The notes beneath the pieces are model-generated. The model was not told the origin of the DNA. It saw only the letters and a program-made list of their open reading frames with translations, and searched no databases. A DNA stretch of 64,000 nucleotides from positions 124,001 to 188,000 of the forward strand of contig PAQY01000007.1 of assembly GCA_002709955.1 (NCBI GenBank), in the 5' to 3' direction. Shown here one piece after another: positions 43,377 through 53,142 of this stretch (its first letter is position 1; the number at the start of each line of letters is the position of its first letter). This stretch comes from Rhodospirillaceae bacterium (GTDB taxonomy: Bacteria > Pseudomonadota > Alphaproteobacteria > UBA8366 > Aestuariispiraceae). The translations under genes were made by a program, and so were the position numbers.

Positions 43377-44555
43377 ATGCCGGTTTCTTTAAACCCCAAT
43401 GTTTCCGCAACAGCAGAACCCCCGATTCCAGAAGCGATGTCCTGGTTGGCGGAGGCTGGAATTACGCCGCAGCGCCCGCTTTTGAATCTGGCGCAAGCCG
43501 TGCCAAGCTATCCCCCGGCGGATCGCTTGCGGGATGCGATGGCGCGTGCGGCGCAAAAAGTTGAGACGGCATTTTACACGCCAATTCTGGGCATAGAGCC
43601 GCTGAGAGAACGATTCGCTGAGACACTGTCGCGGGATTATGCCGGGCAGGTTGATCCTGATGATGTGGCGATCAGCGCGGGGGGAAACCATGCTTTCTGC
43701 ATGGCAGTTATGGCTCTGGCTGGGCCCGGCGATGAAATCATTGTCCCACAGCCTTGTTATTTTAATCACGAAATGTGGTGCACGATGCAGGGCATTCGGG
43801 TCGTGCCTCTTCCCTGTCATGCTGGACCAGCGGGGCTTTTGCCGGATCCCAAGGTAGCGAAGTCACTGATTGGTCCGCGTACACGGGCTATTTTGCTGGT
43901 CAGTCCGAACAATCCGACAGGAACGGTTTACAGCCCGGAATTGATACAGGCTTTTTTTGATCTGGCCCACCAAAACCAGATTGCCTTGCTGATCGACGAA
44001 ACCTATCGGGATTTTCTACCCGATGGGCCGCCGCCCCATGGCCTGTTCAAGGATCCCCGATGGCGGGGTGGTTTTGTGCATCTGTACAGTTTTTCGAAGG
44101 CCTATAGCCTAACTGGATATCGTGTTGGCGCACTGACAGCGGGACCCCGTATCATGGCGGCAATTGGCAAAATCGCCGATACAGTGACGATTTGTCCAAG
44201 CCATATCGGGCAGTTGGCGGCGTTGTATGGTCTGGAGCATCTGGCGGAATGGAAGCGCCAGCGGCGGGATGAAATGATCAATCGCGTTGTGGCGCTGGAT
44301 CAGGCCTTTGCGCAAAATCCAGGTGGATACCGCTTGCGATCCAGGGGTGCCTTCTTTGCCTATCTGGAACATCCATATCCAGACAGGTCCGCAGCGGATG
44401 TCGCACGTATGCTAGTTCGCGATCAGGCAATATTCATGCTGCCTGGGCCAATCTTTGGGATTGGACAGGATCGGTATCTGCGCGCCGCCTTTGCCAATGT
44501 GGATGAAGCTGGGATTCATGCTTTATCCAGTCGTCTGATTGCACATTCAGGTTGA
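43377..44555 (+). CDS. Class I/II (fold type I) PLP-dependent aminotransferase
   Basis: A 392-residue aspartate-aminotransferase-fold enzyme. The PLP Schiff-base lysine is Lys241 in LYSFSKAYSLTGYRVG, with NNPTGTVY near 179 and the phosphate-binding Arg248 in the GYRVG motif. The family includes aspartate, aromatic and other amino-acid aminotransferases; substrate unclear. It starts 10 bp after the O-antigen-ligase-like gene, although that gene's function seems unrelated. It is followed by a 388-bp gap before the peptide ABC operon. Confidence 0.88.
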   Translation: MPVSLNPNVSATAEPPIPEAMSWLAEAGITPQRPLLNLAQAVPSYPPADRLRDAMARAAQKVETAFYTPILGIEPLRERFAETLSRDYAGQVDPDDVAISAGGNHAFCMAVMALAGPGDEIIVPQPCYFNHEMWCTMQGIRVVPLPCHAGPAGLLPDPKVAKSLIGPRTRAILLVSPNNPTGTVYSPELIQAFFDLAHQNQIALLIDETYRDFLPDGPPPHGLFKDPRWRGGFVHLYSFSKAYSLTGYRVGALTAGPRIMAAIGKIADTVTICPSHIGQLAALYGLEHLAEWKRQRRDEMINRVVALDQAFAQNPGGYRLRSRGAFFAYLEHPYPDRSAADVARMLVRDQAIFMLPGPIFGIGQDRYLRAAFANVDEAGIHALSSRLIAHSG

Positions 44556-44943
44556 CGAATGGAACTTTGCATTAATTTGAAATTTAGGATCGTTTCCAGC
44601 TGTGAAGCGCACCAGAATGACGCTAATTGTACAATTTATGTGAAATTCTGACCATACAGCTTCCATTTTTTCCCGCACTGTTTAAAGTATGATGATCGCG
44701 TGTCACTGTTGAAAGTGTTTCGATACTTTCATGTTTTGGCCTGTGGTTAGGGAAATTGAGGGAGAGGGCAGGCTTTACTGATTGGTGCCGAATGACGATG
44801 ACTGACAATGCAAACAACAAGGATGGCATTGAGTTGTCGTGCATATTGGGCCACACTCTTCATCAAATAAGATTACACTGTCACCGCGGGAGGCATTTGC
44901 GGCAGGCAGGTGCAACCGTGCAACTCGTCTTGGGAGAATGTGA
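44556..44943. promoter_or_regulatory. Long intergenic leader before the peptide ABC operon, with two palindromes
   Basis: A 388-bp stretch without a supported gene. It contains a perfect 12-bp palindrome AATTGTACAATT (44625-44636) and an inverted repeat TGAAAGT (44710-44716) / ACTTTCA (44725-44731), both possible regulator sites. A small open frame at 44756-44947 has no ribosome site and no protein-like pattern. The promoter of the binding-protein gene must lie here. Confidence 0.45.
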
Positions 44944-46599
44944 ATGAATTATCGGGATCGGAATGGAAAGCCGCTACACAAAGCCATCGGCATGTGGGCG
45001 GAAGAAGCGCGCTCTGGTGCGCTGGGACGTCGGGAATTTCTCGCCTTGGCGACAGCATTCGGTGCGACCACTGCTGCTGCTTATGGCATGCTGGGCTTGG
45101 CTGTGCCGAAACAGGCAAAAGCGGAGACCCCTAAAAAAGGTGGCGTTTTGCGGGTTGGCGCGAACGTGCGCCGTATCGACGATCCGCGCACGTTTGACTG
45201 GTCGGAAATGGCCAATGTGGCGCGTCAGTTCTGCGAGCCTCTGGTGCTGTACACCACCGACTATACGTTTGAGCCCTGGTTGCTGGAAGACTGGTCCGTC
45301 AATGATGATGCGACCGAATATGTGCTGAATGTCCGCAAGGGTGTGACCTGGAATAATGGCGACATGCTGACCGCGGAAGATGTTGCCCATAACATTACAC
45401 GTTGGTGCGAGAAGGCCGTAGAAGGTAACTCAATGGCGGCCCGTATGTCGTCACTGATCGACCCGGATACCGGCAAGGCGTCCGAAGGGGCGATTAAGAT
45501 TGTCGATGAACATACCGTGAAGTTGACGCTGAATCAGCCCGACATCACGATTATCCCAGGTATGGTCGACTATCCGGCGCTGATTGTGCACCGTGATTTC
45601 GACAAGAATGGCGCTAAGCTGGGCGAATGGCCGGTTGGAACGGGCGCATTTGAATTGGTCTCGCTGGAAGTTGGCGCGCGCGCCGAGGTCAAGCGTCGGA
45701 CCAATGGCACCTGGTGGCGTGGTGAATGCTATCTGGATGGCATCACCTGGACCGATTATGGTACCGATCCTTCCGCTATGGTTGCCGCTTATGAATCCGG
45801 TGAAGTTCAGTTGAACTATGAATCAACGGCAGATTTCGTTGAAGTCCTGGACAGCCTGGGCACGCTTGTGAAGTCTGAAGCGATCACCGCAGCGACGATC
45901 ACATGCCGCACCAACACGGACAACAAGCCTTATGATGATGTTCGTGTGCGTCGGGCGTTGCAGTTGGGTGTTGATAACAATGTCGTTCTGGCATTGGGCT
46001 ATGCCGGTCTGGGTACCGTCGCTGAAAACCATCACGTTGCGCCAATTCACCCGGAATACTTTCCTTTGACGCCGTTCAAGCGTGATCCGGAAGAAGCACG
46101 CCGTCTGATGACGGAAGCCGGTATGATGGATTACGAACACGAGCTGATCACGATTGACGATGATTATCGCCGGAATTCCGGGGATGCGATCGCTGCTCAA
46201 TTGCGGGAATGCGGGTTCCAGATTAAACGGACGATCCTGCCTGGTTCCACTTTCTGGAACGATTGGACCAAGTATCCGTATTCAATCACGAACTGGAACA
46301 TGCGCCCGCTGGGTGTTCAGGTCTTGAGCCTGGCCTATCGCTCTGGCGAAGCCTGGAACGAGTCTGCCCATAAAAACCCAGAGTTTGATGCGGCTTTGGG
46401 CAAGGCGCTGACCATCGCGGATGCTGAGGAACGTAAGGTTCTTATGGAAGGCATCGAACGGATGCTCCAGGAAAGCGGTGTCGTTGTTCAGCCTTACTGG
46501 CGTGCGGTGTATTGCCACCACACCCCGGCCCTTAAAGGCTATAAAATGCAGCAGACAATGGAACAGCATTTCCATGATGCATGGCTAGACGAAGCGTAA
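44944..46599 (+). CDS. Peptide/nickel-type ABC transporter substrate-binding protein (SBP family 5)
   Basis: A 551-residue periplasmic binding protein. A twin-arginine signal is visible: GRREFL with Arg29-Arg30, a hydrophobic stretch from 32 to 54, and a probable cleavage after AKA at about 60. The mature part matches the family-5 solute-binding fold ([19 protein letters not shown], and [20 protein letters not shown] near 335). The substrate is unknown: oligopeptide, opine or similar. It is the first gene of a four-gene operon with two permeases and a fused ATPase, and is followed by a strong hairpin. Confidence 0.93.
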   Translation: MNYRDRNGKPLHKAIGMWAEEARSGALGRREFLALATAFGATTAAAYGMLGLAVPKQAKAETPKKGGVLRVGANVRRIDDPRTFDWSEMANVARQFCEPLVLYTTDYTFEPWLLEDWSVNDDATEYVLNVRKGVTWNNGDMLTAEDVAHNITRWCEKAVEGNSMAARMSSLIDPDTGKASEGAIKIVDEHTVKLTLNQPDITIIPGMVDYPALIVHRDFDKNGAKLGEWPVGTGAFELVSLEVGARAEVKRRTNGTWWRGECYLDGITWTDYGTDPSAMVAAYESGEVQLNYESTADFVEVLDSLGTLVKSEAITAATITCRTNTDNKPYDDVRVRRALQLGVDNNVVLALGYAGLGTVAENHHVAPIHPEYFPLTPFKRDPEEARRLMTEAGMMDYEHELITIDDDYRRNSGDAIAAQLRECGFQIKRTILPGSTFWNDWTKYPYSITNWNMRPLGVQVLSLAYRSGEAWNESAHKNPEFDAALGKALTIADAEERKVLMEGIERMLQESGVVVQPYWRAVYCHHTPALKGYKMQQTMEQHFHDAWLDEA

Positions 46600-46613
46600 G
46601 CGTTCATTTTCAG

Positions 46614-46644
46614 CAGGAGGGGTCTATCTGACCCCTCCTGTTTT
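46614..46644 (+). terminator. Intra-operon hairpin terminator/attenuator after the binding-protein gene
   Basis: A perfect 11-bp GC-rich stem, CAGGAGGGGTC (46614-46624) / GACCCCTCCTG (46630-46640), 5-base loop, then TTTTCG. It lies between the binding-protein and permease genes. It would stop most transcripts or stabilise the upstream part, giving excess binding protein. Confidence 0.85.
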
Positions 46645-46733
46645 CGCTTATATTCGTTTTTGCTTAGGGGATAGGGGCCGAATCGGTCCCTAATACAGGT
46701 CCTATCCGCACTTCACGCAGTTGGGGGGAGCCG

Positions 46734-47771
46734 ATGCTTCGTTTGTTAGCCAATCGTTTTGGGGCCATGCTTCTGACGATGCTGTGCCTGACGCTCATTG
46801 TTTTTTTTCTGGTCAATCTGGAACCGAACCTTCGGAAACTTTCCATCAGCCAGACCAATATGCGCGCCTCTGATGAAATGATTGAGCGTTGGTTGGACTA
46901 TAACGGGTATCGTGAACCATTCCTGGAACGCTATGCGCAGTGGTTGGGTGTTATGAAAAAGCAACCCGCGCGTGACGTTGATACGGGAGAACCGAAACCA
47001 AGATTCTCCTTCTGTGATGAGCCACCAGTTGCGACCTATTCCGGGATTCTGCAAGGGAATCTGGGGTGTTCGACGATGTTTCGACAACCGATTCATGAAC
47101 GATTGCTCCCGGCATTACAATCTACCGGTATTTTGATGTTCTGGGTTATGGCAACGATGGTTCCATCCGCACTGGTAATTGGAATACTTGCGGGTATGCG
47201 TGAAGGGACGAATACGGATCGCACACTGTCTGTCGTGTCCATCACCTCCACGGCAACACCGGAATATGTGTCGGGTGTTGTGTTTACGGTTATATTTGCC
47301 TCCTGGTTAGGATGGCTTAACGGGTCGGCGGTGACCGCCACCACACAGGGGGTGTCGGTCTATAATTTTGCCCTGCCTGTGATGACGATGGCGATATATG
47401 GCATGGGCTATATCGCGCGTATGACGCGGGCCTCTATGGCAGAGGTTATGACGTCGCAGTATATCCGCACCGCGCGGCTGAAGGGGTTGAAGTTTCACAC
47501 CGTTGTGCTGCGCCATGCGTTGCGCAACGCACTGATCGCGCCATTCACGGTAATCATGCTGCAATTCCCCTGGTTGTTGACGGGCGTTGTCATTGTCGAG
47601 GTGATGTTCCGCTATCAAGGTTTCGGCTGGGTGTTGGTTGAAGCCGCAGGAAACAACGACATCGATATGCTGTTAAGCTGTTCAATCGTTTCGGTTCTGG
47701 TCGTTCTGTCGACCCAGATGATATCCGATATTGGATATGCCTACCTCAATCCTCGAATTCGCGTGAGATAG
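46734..47771 (+). CDS. ABC transporter permease, DppB/OppB family
   Basis: A 345-residue inner-membrane permease with the BPD_transp_1 fold: one N-terminal span, a periplasmic segment and about five further spans. The EAA-like cytoplasmic loop is near 245 (YIRTARLKGLKFHTVVLRHALR). The first periplasmic segment is longer than usual, with an insertion (about 75-110) rich in charges and containing two cysteines, which might form a disulfide. It is followed directly by the second permease gene. Confidence 0.93.
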   Translation: MLRLLANRFGAMLLTMLCLTLIVFFLVNLEPNLRKLSISQTNMRASDEMIERWLDYNGYREPFLERYAQWLGVMKKQPARDVDTGEPKPRFSFCDEPPVATYSGILQGNLGCSTMFRQPIHERLLPALQSTGILMFWVMATMVPSALVIGILAGMREGTNTDRTLSVVSITSTATPEYVSGVVFTVIFASWLGWLNGSAVTATTQGVSVYNFALPVMTMAIYGMGYIARMTRASMAEVMTSQYIRTARLKGLKFHTVVLRHALRNALIAPFTVIMLQFPWLLTGVVIVEVMFRYQGFGWVLVEAAGNNDIDMLLSCSIVSVLVVLSTQMISDIGYAYLNPRIRVR

Positions 47772-47780
47772 GAGGCAGCT

Positions 47781-48932
47781 ATGGAATATGTCGGATTTGG
47801 ACAAATTGTCCTTGGTATTCTCACGCAGCTGATTCCTGTCTGGATCGCGATTTTTGTCGTGATGGGGCTCAGCTGGACGTTTCACCGCAAGCTGTCGCTG
47901 TATGGCCGAATTTATGAAAGCCCGGCGGGATTGATCGGCTTGTTCATCGTATTCTTCTGGCTGTTCTGCGCGCTTTTTGCGGATCTGATTTCACCGTTCG
48001 ATCCGTTGGAGCAGTTCGCAATTCTGAAGAATAAGGGTCCCGGTGTTATCGAACCGACCACCGGTTTGGTACAGTATCTGGGCGGGGACAAATTTGGTCG
48101 GGACGTCTTTAGCCGGATGATTTCGGGCAGCCAGATTGTCATGGTCATTGCGCCTGCTGCGACAATGTTTGCTTTTGTCGTCGGTATCTCCCTGGGCCTT
48201 CCCGCAGGGTATTACCGGGGCAAGATCGACAGTATTCTGTCCTTTCTGGCCAATATGGTTCTGGCCTTTCCGGTCATCCTGTTGTTCTACCTGTTGGTGA
48301 CCCCTGGGATCAGAGAAACCGCCCTGCCGCAATCCATGGCCGGTGTGTTCTTTATTTTCCCGATCCTGTTTTTCGGCATGTTGTTTTACAGCCGCTTTCG
48401 GGAACGCCCGCAAAAGCTGATGTGGCAGCTTGCCATCGTGCTGATCTTCGGGGGTTGGGTCTATATCAGCCTGGTGTTTGATGCGGACCCGTTCGGTGTC
48501 TTGTCGCTGGAACCCAATGAACTAAACATTTTCGTGGCGGTGGTTTTCGCTTCCAGCCCCGGTGTGTTCCGGATCGTGCGGGGCCTGACGATGGATATCG
48601 CCACCCGGGACTATGTCGCCGCTGCACAGACACGGGGCGAAATTCCCTTTTATGTCATGTTGTGGGAAATCCTGCCCAACGCCCGTGGCCCCCTGATTGT
48701 CGATGCCTGTCTTCGGATCGGATATACGACCATTCTGCTTGGGACATTGGGGTATTTCGGATTGGGCCTGGTGCCTGAAAGCCCGGATTGGGGGACAACG
48801 ATCAAGGAAGGCAGTCGCTTGCTGCGCCTGTATTATCATCCTGCGCTGCCCCCCGCTATTGCCCTGATGTCATTCGTTCTGGGTCTTAACTTGCTTGCTG
48901 ATGCGCTGCGCGAGCAGTCGCTCAAGGATTAG
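47781..48932 (+). CDS. ABC transporter permease, DppC/OppC family
   Basis: A 383-residue permease of the DppC branch. It has an additional N-terminal span (about 8-33, IVLGILTQLIPVWIAIFVVM) before the usual N-terminal motif YGRIYESPAGLIGLFIVFF. Among the core spans is an inserted hydrophobic segment (about 170-235) and the EAA loop RDYVAAAQTRGEIPFYVMLWEI near 277. It is longer than typical DppC proteins of about 300 residues. It lies 9 bp downstream of the DppB-like gene. Confidence 0.92.
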   Translation: MEYVGFGQIVLGILTQLIPVWIAIFVVMGLSWTFHRKLSLYGRIYESPAGLIGLFIVFFWLFCALFADLISPFDPLEQFAILKNKGPGVIEPTTGLVQYLGGDKFGRDVFSRMISGSQIVMVIAPAATMFAFVVGISLGLPAGYYRGKIDSILSFLANMVLAFPVILLFYLLVTPGIRETALPQSMAGVFFIFPILFFGMLFYSRFRERPQKLMWQLAIVLIFGGWVYISLVFDADPFGVLSLEPNELNIFVAVVFASSPGVFRIVRGLTMDIATRDYVAAAQTRGEIPFYVMLWEILPNARGPLIVDACLRIGYTTILLGTLGYFGLGLVPESPDWGTTIKEGSRLLRLYYHPALPPAIALMSFVLGLNLLADALREQSLKD

Positions 48933-48941
48933 GAGGTCACC

Positions 48942-51047
48942 ATGGTAGAGCCTATTCTGGAGATCAAAGACCTGAACATTTCGTTCTTCACCCGGGCCGG
49001 GGAAATCCCTGCTGTGATGGATTTTTCCTGCACGGTGATGCCCGGTGAAACCATGGGGCTGGTAGGAGAGTCCGGCTGCGGCAAGTCCACCGTGTCCCTG
49101 GGGATCATGGGGGATCTGGGTAAGAACGGCCGTATCATGAGCGGGTCCATCAAATTCAAAGGCAAGGACCTGACCCAGATTTCGGATGAGGAATATCGCC
49201 ATCTGCGCGGCAACGAGATTGCGATGATCTATCAGGAGCCGATGGCGTCGCTGAATCCCGCGATGAAGATTGGTCGGCAGTTGATGGAAGTGCCAATGCT
49301 TCACGAAGGGAAGTCCCAATCGGAAGCAGCGGATATGGTGATTGAGATTCTGGGGGCGGTGAAGCTTCCCGATCCGCAACGTGTGTTTAATTCCTATCCA
49401 CACCAGCTTTCCGGGGGTCAGCAGCAACGTGTGGTGATCGCCATGGGTCTGTTATCCAAGCCATCGCTGTTGCTGTTGGACGAGCCGACAACGGCCCTGG
49501 ATGTAACCGTCGAAGCCGGTATCGTCGAATTGGTGAAGGAACTGGCGGAAAATTATGGCACATCCATGATTTTCGTGTCCCACAATCTGGGCCTGATCCT
49601 GGATACCTGTGACCGTATCACGGTCATGTATTCTGGCGAGGCTGTGGAAACCGGATCCATCAAAGGCGTCTTTGATCAGATGCGCCATCCCTATACCAAG
49701 GGGTTGTTGAATTCGATCCCATTACCGGGTGCCGATAAGAACCAGCGTCCCTTGGTGCCGATACGCGGGCAATTGCCGCTGCCGCACCAGCGTCCGCGCG
49801 GATGCAACTTTGGCCCACGCTGTGATCATTTCAAGGCCGATATTTGCGATGCCGGTGATGTTCATATGTCCGTGGTTTCTGAGGATGACCGCCATTTCAG
49901 CAGATGCGAGCGGATCAACGAGATTGATTGGGATGCGCCGCCCGAAGAGCATATCATTTCTGAACCGGTGAAATCCGGTGACGTCGTTCTGGACGTCAAG
50001 AAGCTAAAGAAATGGTATGAGGTCGGCGGGGGCTCAATCTTTGGCGGAAGCCGACATCTGACGGTTAAGGCCAATGAGGATATATCCTTGCAGGCCCGCG
50101 AAGCGGAAACCGTCGCGATCGTTGGGGAATCTGGATGTGGAAAATCCACATTGGCGAAAATCCTTCTGGGATTGGAAACATCCACGGCCGGCGATGCTGT
50201 CTTAAGTGGTCAGGAAATCGGCAGGATCGCCGTGAACCAACGCACCAGTCGCACAGTCGCGTCGATCCAGATGATATTCCAGAATCCGTTTGATACCCTT
50301 AATCCCAGCCAATCCGTGGGTGGACAGATCATCCGAACCCTGGAGAAGTTTAAAATCGGGGACAATACAGAGGCCCGAACGCAGCGCATGCTGGAATTGC
50401 TGGATCTGGTGAAATTGCCCCGTGAATTCGCAACCCGCATGCCGCGCCAGTTATCGGGTGGTCAGAAACAGCGTATTGGCATCGCCCGGGCCTTTGCTGG
50501 CGAACCGCAAGTTGTTGTCGCTGATGAGCCGGTATCTGCCCTGGACGTTTCCGTTCAGGCGGCGGTGACGGAACTGCTGATGGATATTCAGCGGCAATCC
50601 CGCACGACCATGCTGTTCATCAGTCATGATATGTCTGTTGTTCGGTATCTGGCCGACCGCGTTGTGGTGATGTATCTGGGGCATATTGTGGAGACGGGAT
50701 CAACAGAACAGGTGTTCAGCCCGCCCTATCATCCCTATACGGAGGCCCTGCTGTCGGCGGTGCCGATTGCAGACACATCGGTGCAGAAACGTCGCATCGT
50801 CCTGGAAGGAGATATTCCGTCCGCGTTGAACCCGCCAAAGGGCTGTCCTTTTGTCACACGGTGTCAGCGTCGTGATTCCGTGCCAAATGATCGATGCAAC
50901 ACTGAGGTGCCCAAGCAGGTGAAGCTGGGGGATGGGCATTACGTGAAATGTCACCTGGCACAGGATATCTTTGACAAGATGGAACCGGTGATCGTGGTGA
51001 ATTCAAAGCGATCTGATCAGAAAGCGCCTAGCCAACCCAGTGCGTAA
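48942..51047 (+). CDS. Fused DppD/DppF-type ABC transporter ATP-binding protein
   Basis: A 701-residue ATPase with two complete ABC modules in one chain. Module one has Walker A VGESGCGKSTVSL, signature LSGGQQQRVVIAMGL and Walker B LLLLDEPTTALD. Module two has VGESGCGKSTLAK, LSGGQKQRIGIARAF and VVADEPVSALDV. Each ends with the oligopeptide-type C-terminal cysteine motif (CNFGPRCDHF and CPFVTRCQRRD), which may bind an iron-sulfur cluster. It powers the importer formed with the two permeases. It begins 9 bp after the second permease gene. Confidence 0.94.
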   Translation: MVEPILEIKDLNISFFTRAGEIPAVMDFSCTVMPGETMGLVGESGCGKSTVSLGIMGDLGKNGRIMSGSIKFKGKDLTQISDEEYRHLRGNEIAMIYQEPMASLNPAMKIGRQLMEVPMLHEGKSQSEAADMVIEILGAVKLPDPQRVFNSYPHQLSGGQQQRVVIAMGLLSKPSLLLLDEPTTALDVTVEAGIVELVKELAENYGTSMIFVSHNLGLILDTCDRITVMYSGEAVETGSIKGVFDQMRHPYTKGLLNSIPLPGADKNQRPLVPIRGQLPLPHQRPRGCNFGPRCDHFKADICDAGDVHMSVVSEDDRHFSRCERINEIDWDAPPEEHIISEPVKSGDVVLDVKKLKKWYEVGGGSIFGGSRHLTVKANEDISLQAREAETVAIVGESGCGKSTLAKILLGLETSTAGDAVLSGQEIGRIAVNQRTSRTVASIQMIFQNPFDTLNPSQSVGGQIIRTLEKFKIGDNTEARTQRMLELLDLVKLPREFATRMPRQLSGGQKQRIGIARAFAGEPQVVVADEPVSALDVSVQAAVTELLMDIQRQSRTTMLFISHDMSVVRYLADRVVVMYLGHIVETGSTEQVFSPPYHPYTEALLSAVPIADTSVQKRRIVLEGDIPSALNPPKGCPFVTRCQRRDSVPNDRCNTEVPKQVKLGDGHYVKCHLAQDIFDKMEPVIVVNSKRSDQKAPSQPSA

Positions 51048-51080
51048 TATTATGTGATCCTGCGGATACCGCCTGCCGGA

Positions 51081-51860
51081 TCAACGCCATAGATCCAGGT
51101 ATCTTTGGGCAATTGTCTGCATCGTTTCACGCCCGAAGCTGGGGTCATGTCCGGCATGGATTGTGGTCGCCGGAATTTCCAGCAGGCGTTCCAGGGTCGC
51201 AATATACTGATCCAGGTTCGCCCCGGGCAGGGTTTCTATCAAGGGGCCGTCATAGATCGCGTCCCCGGAAAACAGGGTGCCTGTCTCAGCCTCCCACAGT
51301 CCGATGCTGCCGGGGGAATGGCCCGGCAGATGCAGTATTTCAAAGCGTCGATTGCCCAGGTCAATGATATCCCCGGCTTCAACCGGGGTGATTGTGTTCT
51401 TTACCCCCTGCAACTCATAGCCCCGAAGGTCGAAGTCCTTGCGGGGGATCGCGGTGACCAGAATATCGGGCAGTATATAACCGGATGCTTCAATTTTGTC
51501 CGCCACATCCGGTTCGATCGTGTCCTTTGTTAAACCCGCGAAATTGCTGTTATCTGTGTTGCGCAGCAAGTCTGCTTCCAGGGAATGCACCAGGCATTCG
51601 TCAAATTCATGATGGCCGCCGACATGATCGTAATGGGTATGGGTGGCGACCGCCTTGACGGGCTTATCCAACAAATCCCGCGCGGCCTGTGTCAGGCTGG
51701 CAATGCCCAGGCCGGTATCGATCATAAGATCAAATTCCCGCCCGCGCACATGCCAGATGTTACAGCGGATCAGCGGGTCGACATAAGGTTCCCACAGCAG
51801 GGTGATTGCATCATCGATTGTCTTGCGTTCAAACCAATGATCCGCAATTTTCAGGGTCAT
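51081..51860 (-). CDS. Metallo-beta-lactamase fold hydrolase
   Basis: A 259-residue metallo-beta-lactamase-fold protein. The metal motif is ATHTHYDHVGGHHEF near 94, followed by LPGHSPGSIGLW (His near 180) and the Asp in FSGDAIYDGP. It is likely a thioesterase or lactonase, substrate unknown. It is the last gene of the gentisate-type operon on the minus strand, 44 bp after the monooxygenase stop, so a link to the aromatic pathway is probable but not shown. Confidence 0.85.
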   Translation of the reverse strand: MTLKIADHWFERKTIDDAITLLWEPYVDPLIRCNIWHVRGREFDLMIDTGLGIASLTQAARDLLDKPVKAVATHTHYDHVGGHHEFDECLVHSLEADLLRNTDNSNFAGLTKDTIEPDVADKIEASGYILPDILVTAIPRKDFDLRGYELQGVKNTITPVEAGDIIDLGNRRFEILHLPGHSPGSIGLWEAETGTLFSGDAIYDGPLIETLPGANLDQYIATLERLLEIPATTIHAGHDPSFGRETMQTIAQRYLDLWR

Positions 51861-51904
51861 GCTGTCCTCCGGTTGGGCCGGATTTCTATCAGGTCGGATC
51901 GATT

Positions 51905-53113
51905 TCAGGTCGGATCAATGCTGGCCGCTTCGCTCAATCCACTGCCGCCATAAATCCATTCAATTTCATCATACCAGTCTTCGGTGGATTTCGCCCGCAT
52001 GATTGCATTGCGCAATGCCGCATGGGCCCCGTCGGGGTGATAGATATGATCCCCAATGGCGCGTGATTGCAATTGCACCCGCGCGGTGCGCAACAGGCGT
52101 CGGTTCTGATAGGCGGTAAGGGCGCGTTCCACATCGCCCGACAGGGCCTCCAACTGCGCGGTCAGGCACACGGCGTCTTCCATCGCCATGCAGGCCCCCT
52201 GGGCAAAATACTGCATCATCGGATGGGCTGCATCGCCCAGCAAGGCGACCCGCCCGTCAATCCAGTTGGTGATGGGGTCCCGGTCGCACAGGACCCATAA
52301 TTTCCAATCCTTGCCACGCTCTATAATTTCACGGGGCAGGGGATGGATATGTTCAAACCCGCGCCGCACTTCCTCATGGGTGACGGGCAGACCCGCGACG
52401 GGTTCCGGGGCATCATTGTGATAGGTGACGACCAGATTGAAGACCTTCCAGCCTGAAAGCGGGTAATGCACGATATGGCATTTCGGTCCGGCCCACAGTG
52501 TCGCGGCGTTCCAGCGCAGGTCTTCGGGCATCTGGTCTGTTGGAATGACGGAACGATAGGTCGTATGCCCAGATACACGCGGCGGCCCGTCTGCGGCCAG
52601 TTTGGTGCGAATTTTCGACCATAAGCCGTCAGCCCCGATCAAGGCCGCGCCGGTGACCCGTGATCCATCCGCCAGGATTGCCGTTGCGGTGGTGCCATCC
52701 TGATCATAATCCACGACTTCACTGCTGGTGCGCAATTCGACCAGCGGATGATCCTGACAGGCCTTCAGGAAAACACCATGCAGATCGCCGCGATGGACGA
52801 CGGCATAGGGATTCTTAAACCGTTTACGAAACCCTTCATCCAGGGGGATCTGACAGATCTGATCACCACTCATCGCATCCATAAGGCGCAGATTGTCCAC
52901 ATAAACGGCCATGCTGCGGGCTGTGTCACCAACCCCCAGATAATCAAAGGCATGAAAGGCATTCGGGCCAAGTTGGATGCCTGCGCCGATTTCCCCCAAT
53001 TTGGCGGACCGTTCCAGGACCAGGGATGGAATGCCTTTCTGCGCCAGGCCGCTGGCCAGGGCCAAGCCACCGATACCGCCACCTGCGATCAGAATGCGCG
53101 TTGTTTCTGTCAT
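51905..53113 (-). CDS. FAD-dependent aromatic monooxygenase (3-hydroxybenzoate 6-hydroxylase-like)
   Basis: A 402-residue group-A flavoprotein hydroxylase. The FAD Rossmann motif is ILIAGGGIGGLALASGL near 7, and the FAD/NAD motif GD in RVALLGDAAHPMMQYFAQGA is near 293. It is similar to 3-hydroxybenzoate 6-monooxygenases (NagX-like) and salicylate hydroxylases. The adjacent maleylpyruvate isomerase and fumarylpyruvate hydrolase genes favour a product that feeds the gentisate pathway. Specificity is not proved by sequence. It starts 29 bp after the isomerase stop. Confidence 0.85.
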   Translation of the reverse strand: MTETTRILIAGGGIGGLALASGLAQKGIPSLVLERSAKLGEIGAGIQLGPNAFHAFDYLGVGDTARSMAVYVDNLRLMDAMSGDQICQIPLDEGFRKRFKNPYAVVHRGDLHGVFLKACQDHPLVELRTSSEVVDYDQDGTTATAILADGSRVTGAALIGADGLWSKIRTKLAADGPPRVSGHTTYRSVIPTDQMPEDLRWNAATLWAGPKCHIVHYPLSGWKVFNLVVTYHNDAPEPVAGLPVTHEEVRRGFEHIHPLPREIIERGKDWKLWVLCDRDPITNWIDGRVALLGDAAHPMMQYFAQGACMAMEDAVCLTAQLEALSGDVERALTAYQNRRLLRTARVQLQSRAIGDHIYHPDGAHAALRNAIMRAKSTEDWYDEIEWIYGGSGLSEAASIDPT

Positions 53114-53142
53114 GTTGCGTTCCTCCCAGAACGGGTCGATTG

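Noticed and set aside
44756-44947. Small open frame in the gap before the peptide importer
   Set aside because: No ribosome site, overlaps the next start and has no protein-like composition.
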